DNA of 64,000 bases from Branchiostoma floridae (taxonomy: Eukaryota > Chordata > Leptocardii > Amphioxiformes > Branchiostomatidae), in assembly GCF_000003815.2 (NCBI RefSeq), contig NC_049983.1:13514000-13577999 (forward strand), given 5' to 3'. Below the pieces are notes generated by a model. It saw only the letters and a program-made list of their open reading frames with translations, was not told the DNA's origin and made no database searches. The position numbers and the translations under genes are program-made. This document shows, piece by piece, positions 51,341-61,800 of this stretch (positions are counted from its first letter, which is position 1; every line of letters starts with the position of its first letter).

Positions 51341-53490
51341 ATTGTTAATGCCCAGAAGAAGACAGACAAAAGGTAAACTTTGGTAGAGAAAAAATGACAT
51401 AGTTACGTAGTGTGGTCTACTCATTTAAGCTGATTGCAAAAATAAATGGTATTGCAAAAATAAAGTTTTGTATGTTGTTTTAGAAAGCTGATTGCAAAAT
51501 AAATGGTATTGCAAAAATAAATGAACAATGTACTCTTGGTCACTATTTTGATGTCATTCACATACATGTAGTTGGTCCTTTTTGCCACTATCTTCAGAAA
51601 TGGTCAATTTCAATTATTTGATACCAGTACAGAGACATTAAGACTGATGGTGATACTACAATGTAGTATATCCGATAGGTATAGTACAAGAGAGGTTGGA
51701 GATATTTGTGTATTCAATGATAACTGTAAGATGACATTAATGTAGCTGTTACAAAAGTTTTTAAAATGTGCATTTCTTCACATTTCTTTTGAGAATAGGA
51801 ATGATGTCGATATATGAGATAAAATATGCCCCTGTAAATCTTGGTTAGCTACTTACATAATGATGGTACATAAAAGTAATATGTATGTCAGGGCTTTGTG
51901 TCATATACACTCTGGTAATTTAGAAATGTTGGATTGAAGAGAGTGGACAACCTGGGGAAATACATAGCATTTCTTAACAATTATGCTTTACACATGTTGA
52001 AGCAAATTTCTTGTATACAAATGTTGGCTGTGACATGATTAATGGTAACATAAACTTTATAGTAGTATGTCAATTAGTTAACCATATTTCCTACCTTTTG
52101 ATAAAAATGAAGAATTAGAGCACAAACCTCTTGAATTTATTTATTTTCCTGCTGCGCTTTCTCATGTAGCTTATACAAATAATCTGCACTCAAGCCAGTG
52201 TCTTCAATTACCTTGGATTGTTTAGCTTCATTTTTTACTCTGCATTTTATCAAGGCCTGTTAGGACCAAGAACTTATCAAATGTCCATACTGACCTAGTT
52301 CACTAGAGTATCATTGCCTCTTTGGCTCTGGCTTGTTTTTTATGTGTTTTTAGTCAGCCTTTCTACTTCTGGACTTAAGGCATAGGCATTTTTCCCTATG
52401 GGATGTACAAGAATAAGCAACATAACAGTACGGTTTGTTATCTGGGTCTCAGTGTTTCTTGTTTGTATCCAGTGATGATAGTCATTTCATTGAATCACTA
52501 GTTTACATCTGAAGGTTGATGTATCAGAATTAGAAACTTTGGCTTGGAAATGATATATGATATAACTGTTAACAATGATAGGTAGCTATATCATTGCAGA
52601 TTTCTACTTGTACTTTCAGCATATCATATTGGCAGTTGATGTGCTCCATTTTGTAAATGAAGTGAAGATGAAAAATGAAATATAAAATGATTTTGTGTTA
52701 TCAATGTCACTTTTCTGTATGTCAATGTACATGTAACGTTACTTCTGTTTCTGCATTTCCCCCACGTGTCTATTTTATGATCTATAAAGGTATCTGCTAT
52801 GAAATAACGTTCCATTCTGTCTCTTGAATGATGAATGTCGAGAAGCCAAACACGCCATGTCTGTAAGATAAATGTACGCTTATGCAATAATGTTGAATGT
52901 AAATGAAGTCTTTACTAAGTCGCTTTTACACTAGCTATTGGGCGGTTAAGTTCAATACCTTGAGTTGCTCCTGGTAGGTTAATTGCCAAGCCGTACTTCT
53001 TTCTTGCTCCTGAGAAGTTTCTTTTTCACAATTCACCTCGAAGGCTNNNNNNNNNNNNNNNNNNNNNNNNNNNNNNNNNNNNNNNNNNNNNNNNNNNNNN
53101 NNNNNNNNNNNNNNNNNNNNNNNNNNNNNNNNNNNNNNNNNNNNNNACAGATATGCACAGAATTACAATTATGTATGTATTGTTCAGACCAATTGATATA
53201 GAAGTAAGCCATGTAGTATAGGATACTAATCTTTCATGAAGTAAATTCAGTAGAATTGATTTCTGCTGTGTTGTGATACGCACTAAACCAGGGGAAATAA
53301 GGTCATAGAATACGTGTACTAGAACCTGTTTCTTACGTTGTGCTCTATCGAACACACCCACCATTCAATCTTTGTTTGGCGACTGTTTCAAAAAGAACGC
53401 CCAGTGAGTTGAGCAAAAAAGAAGGGGACTTTTAAATTCAATGGAGACAGTGGCAAAAATGGTTCACCCGGGGGAATAGCAGGTGCCAAT
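51341..53490. other. Intergenic stretch between LIN37 and the channel gene
   Basis: AT-rich and without recognisable exons. A duplicated segment GCTGATTGCAAAA.ATAAATGG occurs at about 51429 and 51486. It contains the assembly gap listed next. Confidence 0.6.
53047..53146. other. Assembly gap (100 N)
   Basis: Exactly 100 N, the usual placeholder for a gap of unknown size. It lies upstream of the channel gene and may hide promoter or 5' exon sequence. Confidence 0.98.
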
Positions 53491-56400
53491 ATGTCAGGAC
53501 GTCTAACAGGTGTGTCCAGGTTCTTCAAGAGTCACGGGATCCAGGATGTGGAGAGCCAGGGTTTGCCGAGAGTGGCGTCAGGTGCGGGCAATCAAGGACA
53601 AGGTGAGTCGCGAAGGATGGGTGATTCATAATCATAAAGATGACGGCGATATAAAACAGCAACTTTGCTGGACAAACTTAGGTTTGTGACATATCGATCA
53701 AAATCTTTCGCACACAACGGTTGCCGTTTAAAGTGACTCGTGTGTATCAGGGGGGTGCACTCTACTAAAATGCCATGCGTATGATAGTCTTGTCTTTGAT
53801 GCACACAACAACGCGTCCCTGCAATATGACCTTTTTCGGAGAGCACATGAGCATGTAACTTCGTTATTTCTTTTATAATTAAGTGATATTCTGAAACGTC
53901 AGATGAAGACCACGTAGCCTTTTGCTTTATCTTTTACGATTCTTGGATATTTTCCCGATGCCTTGTGTGACATCTTTGTTCAGGTGTCTGGGTCACCTGT
54001 TCCAGGAGTCCAAACGGTGGAACGGTTGAAAGTAGAGCTCGGAAAGAGCAAAAAGCGGACCTCAACGTACCTTCTACTGTCAGCCTACATGGCCGTGATA
54101 CTTACTTTTCCTGACGTGGAGTTGAATTACAGGTAACTCCTTGGGTTCAGTTAGTCTAAAGTGGCTGAAATATGTGTTGCTGATGTAAAATGATAGCCAT
54201 GGAAAATGAATAGAATGTATTACATGTCTAGCGCCTAAAAACTTCTCGTTGACTGATATGAAGAAATATAGAGAATGGATGCGAAACTGCTTTATGTTGA
54301 GCAATTTTGTGTTTGGTCCATTAGCAATCAGTCATTTTCCCCCCAGATCACGACAAAACTACGACACAAGCTACAGCTCTGTTCACGAGATGTTTTCTGC
54401 CGCTCCGGGGATGTTCATAGCGGGGTTCGTCATCAGCGTTGTCTTGACGCTTCTGTCTCTGGGGATGTTCATAGCGGGGTTCGTCATCAGCGTTGTCAGT
54501 TAAGGTTGATTTTGCAAGACAGAAGAAGGTTCATAGTTCATATCCCACAACCAACGTATGTCTTGTTAGCATTTGGTCCATCATAGTTCATATCCCACAA
54601 CCAACGTATGTCTTGTTAGCATTTGGTCCAAGTGAAGTCCCTCTCTTTCCTTTGATCGATGCTTCCTTAACGTATGCTAAAGGTAAAAAGAGGGTTATAG
54701 AGTATAATGTAATATAAATATATTTCACAGAGACAACAGAGGTTTATGTTATTTGGCACAAATGAAATCGTGGCGCTTAAGAACAGACCAATCAGAGCTT
54801 TTTTATCCACTAGTTTCCCCAATTGAGAAAAACATACTCTTTCAGCCCTCTGTCATATGTGTCAAACTCAAGGGTCAGATGTCTCTATGATAGGTACTAC
54901 AAAATGGAACTGGACCTACTGAAGATCCGACACCGTGTTCCCGAGAACGCCAGTTTGTTTAAAGTTCCATCCCGGTACCGCTTGGCGATAGAACTCTTCG
55001 TCAACTTCCTTCACGTTCCTCCCATACTGCATATTTACGTGCCACCAGAACTGCAGCTCATCGTGTTGTTGAGATTTTATCACCTGTTCCGATTCCTAAA
55101 GGTGAGAGATATATGAGTGTATTTGTTGCTGACATTTAACCACTTGATTCTAAATAAAACTTTTGATAAACAACATCTTCGAAATCTCCGCTGTTGTGTT
55201 TTGTCACAACGGTACGAACCCCATCACTTCCCGTTTTTTATTGTTTTCTAAAGTCCTTGTGTACACCCTTAGAACCACAACACCATTGCGAAGTCCGCGT
55301 CCATTCGTCTGCTGGTGTCCTTCATGCAGAAGGATCTAAGTGACGCCTTTCAGTTCAAGTCGTTCTTCATGAAGCACCCGTTTTCGATCATCTTCACGCT
55401 GTACCTGTTCGACGCGTTCGTGATTGGATACGTGGTGTTTGTCCTGGACAGAGCTTCTGGCATGTACAGGAGTTACTCGGTGGGTCATTCATTACTGATA
55501 TTTGATTGTTAAGCAACAGGGTTAAAAGTCAAAGTAGTTTCTGAGAACGCACACTGCATCGAACGCACGTTTTGGAACCGATGACCCCCGCTCATTGACT
55601 TTACAAGGTCCGATTTGCACAATCTTCACACGGATTGGTTATGATTAAAAAGGCGCATATTCCTGGATCACAAACACACGTTTTGTTTCCTTTTTTTCCA
55701 GGATGTCGCATGGTTAATGGTAGTTACGATGACGTCGCTCGGCTTCGGTGATATCGTCCCGAACAGCGTGGGCGGGCGCGTGTTCATCAGCCTCTCGTCC
55801 ATCTACGGCATCCTTCTCATGGCGCTGGTCATCGGGATTGTGCAACAGCTGCTTACTCTTACCGATGATGAGAGACGGGTTCTGGCGTACGACGAATTTA
55901 ACAGTGGGTGCATCTGTGTGGAACTCAAGTACCTTTCCAATAGACTAAATCATTTCTTCAACAAAACAATAAAGATATTAATTGTCCCCATTCCATAATA
56001 TCTCTATCTTCCTAGAATTCACCAAGAACAGAAAGTCCGGAGCAGCCCGCTGTATCCAGGCTGTGTGGCGTATCTACAACTGTAAGAAGTACGGCAGGTA
56101 CAGGGGCATTGCTGAGAACGAGTCGGCTCAACGCCTGCGTTTCAAGCTGCTACTCCACCAGCTGTACGTCGCACTTAATGACTGGCGGCAGATGAGTAGG
56201 TTAGACATCGGTAAGTTGTACTGGGCGTGGGACCCATATAATCCGACAAACAAATTTCTGAAAACATTCACAGAATACTGATATGTGAGTCTATTGCGGC
56301 TGTTTGGTACCCGAATTACATGATCTATTCCCACCCTCAGATCATCGGCTGCGGGAATCCATGGCGGAGAGTTTGAACACAACGATGACTAACGTGGACC

Positions 56401-57215
56401 GGAAGGTGGAAACTCTGGATGCGAAACTGGCTAAACGGCGGAGATCATCCCTAACACACGATGGACTCCCTCAACAGGTAATTTCACACACAAGGACATG
56501 CTTAAGTGAGACCTTTTAATGCTTTACGAGAATCCTGATAAAACATTAAACCGAATCGGTGTGTCTTTTGTGCTACGGTATTGTCCACAGTCTCCACAAC
56601 TTAAGAACGAACTATTTCGTCGTCCTTTGCAAATTTACTACAGCACCACAAGACTCCCCTGGCCAAGTCGCCGTCCATACCCGAGCATCCTTCCACGCCG
56701 TTCCATGCTTCTTCATCCTCACCACTGCCGCCCATCGCTGGCAGACTCCCCCCGATATCTGCCGGTCCAGCCGTCGGGCATATGTCTCTTCCCCCGATCC
56801 AGCCCTCTGCGTCAGGCCCGGCACCTGTCATCCCAGAGGAGCAGGCCATTGAATCCATACTTAAGCATGTGGAGCGGTTGGAGCAACGGACGAAGAAGTT
56901 CTTTGACGTACGTAAATAGCCCTTCTTATCTAAATCAAATTAGGCTGGTCTAATACAGATGTAGTCGTCATAAGTAACGCTTTAGACATTTCATTGTAGC
57001 AAATGCGGTTGCCGTTGAGATGTTGAAGGTAAGGAATATATAGCTAAACTGACGTTTGCTGTGCACTCATACAGAATGTCATGGAAGAGACGGCTTCCAT
57101 TCGGTTGCTGACTATCTCAGCGATGAACCACATGAGCTCCAAGTCCCGCCGGGAGAAGGACGGCCTGCCCCAGCTGAGCCTACCCTCACTGGTAGAGGTG
57201 GCAGAAGACAGCTAG
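53491..57215 (+). CDS. SK-like (KCNN-like) calcium-activated potassium channel, model with a disturbed S2 exon
   Basis: Six-transmembrane potassium channel subunit of the small-conductance type. Clear exons: 53984-54132 (S1, STYLLLSAYMAVIL), 54347 to about 54497 (S2), 54873 or 54879 to 55101 (S3-S4), 55273-55479 (S5, FSIIFTLYLFDAFVIGYVVF), 55702-55903 (pore and S6), 56016-56210 and 56341-56477 (calmodulin-binding-type region), 56644-56907 and 57075-57215 (coiled coil to TAG). From 54880 to the stop all phases agree. The pore reads SLGFGDIVPN where SK channels have SIGYGDMVPN; after S6, the segment AARCIQAVWRIYN lines up with the SK calmodulin-binding helix AAANVLRETWLIYK. The S4 segment has few charges, as in SK. 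The first exon (53491-53602, from MSGRLTGV) ends in a phase that does not fit exon 2, so an exon is missing or the start is wrong. Exon 3 has no fitting donor. Confidence 0.8.
54407..54497 (+). repeat. Perfect 37-bp repeat, 54-bp offset, inside the S2 exon
   Basis: The 37 bases from 54407 (GGGGATGTTCATAGCGGGG) recur identically at 54461. The offset of 54 bases is 18 codons, so the frame is kept and a membrane-segment peptide (GMFIAGFVISVV) is repeated. After the second copy the frame meets TAA at 54500. A recent duplication or an assembly error at a haplotype join are both possible. Confidence 0.9.
54531..54630 (+). repeat. Perfect 50-bp tandem duplication
   Basis: Bases 54531-54580 and 54581-54630 are identical and adjacent, starting TCATAGTTCATATCCCAC. 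They are in the intron after the S2 exon, only 33 bases from the previous duplication, so the two probably share a cause. Confidence 0.95.
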
Positions 57216-58831
57216 ACAACAACGTTGCTTGGAATCCACTTATCAAAGCCTTATCTGCTTTCTTTTATGGCATATTTTGTGTTGAAAATTTAATTAACGT
57301 CTTTGATAGTCAATTGCGTGTTTGCTCATAGAAGATGTTGTTCTAACTGATAAAATAGAGGAAGAAGGATGTAGTTCATCGAGCGCCAAACCATAATGTC
57401 TTCAGCCTGACAAGCGGACTTGTCCTTGGTGCTGAAACTGCTGTACACCTAGTCGTGAATTTAATACACTCGTTTGTGTTGGACACAAATGTTCTTGAAC
57501 CACATCTGTGACCCCGTTACTATGTCCTTACAACTGATTTTTCTCTCTTCACATACAAATGGCCATAATGACTTGATTTTGTGGATGGCTTCCACCGGAC
57601 ATCCTCAGATATGAGAAAAAAGTCTTGATTTCTTACATCTAAGTGATGACGAAGGCTATAGGCTATGAATTAATTGAACACTCCAAACAGTTAATTACTT
57701 GTCATGTGTTGTTATTGTTTAGGCAACAATTCCCAGATGTGATATTAGCTTAGGTAACAACAGTAGTTTGATATACATGGTTCACTCCACAAAAAGCAAC
57801 TATTACTAGATTTGACCGCTATCTATCATACCAGTTTTGTAAAGTGTATGTAGTTGCCTTTAGCCACTGGAGGCGTGATCAGCTATATGATTGATATTTT
57901 ACGGTTTTCAACAAAAGGACGTTTATTCAACATGAGAATCTCAGTAAATACAAAAATATAATTCCCCAATAGTTCACTTTAATTATTTGCGTATATACAC
58001 TAATTGGGCTGAATTAAAGACTGTGCATCCTCACTTGGTATAGCTGACTACATTTTGCTCCACTTCAATAAACATTGTTCTTAAGCAGCAATTTGCTCTT
58101 AACTCTTTGATTCCATGGGCATGGGATAATGCATTTTCTGATAGAACATCTGATGATATCATTTTCAGGGAGCGGCTCACAAAACACTTTATACAAAAGC
58201 AGAACAAAAATATGTACACATTCAATTAATTCTCCTTATTTCTAATTGTGATCCTCTGTTACAAGTTGCACATTGCTTCTGGTAAAATAACATGATTATA
58301 TACTCTCTTGATTACTGCTATTATGTACATCATGAAAGATAATCTTTCAAGCTGAAATTTTTTATCCAAAGTTCCATCATTCATTACACATGGAATTGTA
58401 GTGCACTTAAGTTTTTTAAATGTTGCAAGATTCTTTAGTTTGTTTATGGTGAAGATTGACTGCACCCATGTATACAGAAATGTACAAGTCACGTAAATGT
58501 TAGCTCAGTGATATAACGTTTAAATCAACATTCTCTACAAACATGACAAAAAGTTTCAAACAAAAGTGTGAGGGACCAATAAATCAAATGCTGTTGGATT
58601 AAATGTTAGAATAGTGGAGGTAGTTATTACAATGTACACATAGATGTTATCAGTTACTTGTAGTTGGGCAACTGTATTACAAATTAATCTGTATTCTTTC
58701 TCAAGTGTAATACTTAAAATATGGGGAACTGGTGTGCTAAGACTAGAGATTGTATTTGATAGCTATCCTGGCTTATGGTGAGATGGGGGGCAACGCTGAG
58801 TGATGAGGTTGTGGCAGCCATGGCACAGGCA
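57216..58831. other. Intergenic stretch between convergent genes
   Basis: The plus-strand channel gene and the minus-strand dynein gene end facing each other here. AT-rich 3' UTR-like sequence with no exon recognised. The exact transcript ends cannot be placed. Confidence 0.6.
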
Positions 58832-61800
58832 TTAGTCATTAAGCTGACAGAGGCCAGCCACGCCGCGGATGATCCAGTGGTCCTGTGGTTGGTCGGTTGG
58901 CAACTGGATACTCAGCACGTAGTTTGTGGAGTGGCCAGTCGTTGAGAGGACCCCACGCCGCGCACTTGTCTTATACACTGTGGATGGAACATTTAACGCA
59001 ATTATCATTTGGTCACAACTTTCTGACATTCCTTTTTTGTATTCAACATCAAACACTGTTACACCAAGAGAGGTTGCTTGGAGTTTCATTCTTTACAAAT
59101 GTTTACAGATTTACATAGGTCTTGAAAGTACTTTACATGCAGCTGGCAAGTTTAATGACAAAAAAAAAGAAGAAATCTTTACCTGGACACTCATAGGTTG
59201 CCTTTTCTGTGATCTCAGATATCTTTCCTGGTTTGAGCCATATGACTGGCAGGGTGTCGTAAAGGATTTTGGGTAGAGACTCTGCGAGAAGTCCTTTCTG
59301 TCGGTCCCAACGTGCGCCCTCAAGGAACAGGCCCCTCACATAGACTCCATCAGTCTGACGAAAATAAAAATGGCTTTTTCAATTTACATTCAGCATTAGT
59401 TCATACTCAAATATATGTAACTGTATCAACTCATCCTAATTCTGACAGATTGGTCTTACTATTAGATTGATTATCTTCATACTGATAATTCCTGAGGATA
59501 CATGTATTTTGGAATGGTCTTAGATGATCTTAGATGAAGCAAACACTTCTATTTATCAATATGAACAGTGTCACAGTTCAATCCGTCCAATGATGTTAGC
59601 AAAACTTTGATTTTTGGGGGGTTTGGTGGGTGAAACTTTACATCAAGGTAAAATGATGATATTGCTTAATAAGTGTAGACCCTACCGGTTTGCCTGGCAT
59701 CTTCTTCTCCTCCTTCTGTACAAAGAACTCAAAGGCCAGGTGGTCAATGGGGATCTTGTACTTCCTGGCATAGTTCTGGATGGCCCCAGTCATGAAGGAG
59801 TGGGTGAAGTAGAACCCTGATAACCAGAACACATGGGGAGGACCGCCATCTATCCACACCTGGAAGAACTGCAGCCTTGCTATCAGGTCAGCAATGTAGC
59901 TGCCCAGTGGCTTGAGAGAAGGGTAGGACTTGGCAGCCCACATTGCTGGGATCTGAAATAAAGAGAGAAGAAACATTACAAATACTGAGGGAATCGCCAA
60001 ATGTTTTAAAGTCACATCTTCAGGATTCTTTATTTTCTGTCCCTGATATACCTGGTGCTCTGAATTGAAAGTCGGATTTTAAGGGAGGATTGCAGCAGAT
60101 GGCATGAGAATACCCTCTCTAACACATGTACAACCATCCTGGGAATATCCACACTCCTGATGCTTCATTAAAATAATGCTGTATATCACTGAAAGGTGTG
60201 TTTTACCTTTCCCACCATCATGCTGTCAAACACATCCTCCAGTTCTGACGACATGACCACCAGCCCGTTGGTGGCCTTGCGGATGTCCTGCAGACTGGTG
60301 CGGATCACCGTGATGAGGCGGTTGAACCGGATCAGCTCCTGAACCAGGACAGTGTTCATGGACTCCTCATAACGGACTGGGTACTTGGTCTGAAATGAAA
60401 ATGATGAGGATGGTAACTTAGGTGAAGGGAAACAAGGATACATGTTCTAACAGAAAAAAGTCAAAATTCTAATGATTCAATTTAGAAGACATTTATCACT
60501 TGATTAGTAAAGATTTTCTTTTAGTTCTATTGTTAATATGGATGGCCTAGTGTGAATTGACAGGTGCAAGTAGTGCTTGCTTGTGAGCTAGCTAAGCCAT
60601 GAATCACCTGCACTTGCTCCAAGTTGAAGTTAGGAGGGATCTTGGAGAGGATATCCGAGGCCAGCTCCAGGATGAGGTCCTCTGCAGACTTGCCTCCCCC
60701 TGCTGCCTGTCGAGGCTGGGTCAGCAGGATCCCGTCCAGCAGCTGCTGCGTCTCCTGCTGCTCCTTGGAGATGTCTGCATTCTCGTGGAGACCGAACACC
60801 TCAGGGTGTGGTGTCCATGGCAACGCTCGCACATACTCCACAAAGGAGTCGTAGCTACCTTGCTGAGGTGCGTAGTACAGGCCACTGGGGGATAACTTGT
60901 ACTCATCATCCTGGGTGATCTGTGGGCAGTAGAAGATGGCCAGTATGCTGGTGAGCAGGCGACGGTCACGCTCGTCAGTCACCCGACCCCCGTAGTTGCA
61001 TTCTCCGGTCAGATACGTCAGGGCATCTAGTGGAACCTTGTCGTAGTCGTTGAGGAACATTTGGAGTTGCTTGACGCTGATCCTGAGGTCGGACTCGTTG
61101 AACTCGTATGGAATGTTCCATCCCAGGGGACCAAAGTTACGCCGCTCCTGGACTAGTGCGTGGAAGAAGCACAGACCAAACAGCAGCTTCTGCCAATGCT
61201 GCAATAAATACATACAATATACGTCAGCTATACACATGTGCATCAAAATGAACTTACACTCTATATCACTCTTTGTCTTTTTACAAGTTGTTGTGAGGCA
61301 GATCTGCCTGTATTATAAACATTTCGACAGGAACACTGAGTTATTAACATTCGGACTGTCCTAATGAAGTAACACCACATCTGTGTACCTTAGGTTTATT
61401 GCATCCATTGAAGAAGTCTGGGTCACTGATAGGATCATTCAGGTAGGACCTGAGCAGGTTTGCCTTCAGACCCTTGGGTGGTTCATTGGTCATCTTCACA
61501 CCATTCTGCAGGGCTGAGACAGGGAAGGCTGGGGAGGGGTAGGACGTCAGCCACAGCCGGAACTCTGGCTTTGTCTTCTCAGGATCTGTGATTACCTATC
61601 AGAAAGAAAGAAAGATATCTTTACATACCTGATACTGCCATAGGGACCCTCAGCTTTTCATTGAATTTGGTTAGAAATTGATACAATGTGAAGTTTGCTA
61701 CATGTCATTTGACCAGAACTTTGATGATGTAAAATGAAGTTTGATGATGCTGTATCCACTCAGTGCTATGTGGNNNNNNNNNNNNNNNNNNNNNNNNNNN

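Noticed and set aside
52983-53364. ORFs spanning the N gap
   Set aside because: They exist only because N is translated as unknown residues; the flanks have no coding signature.
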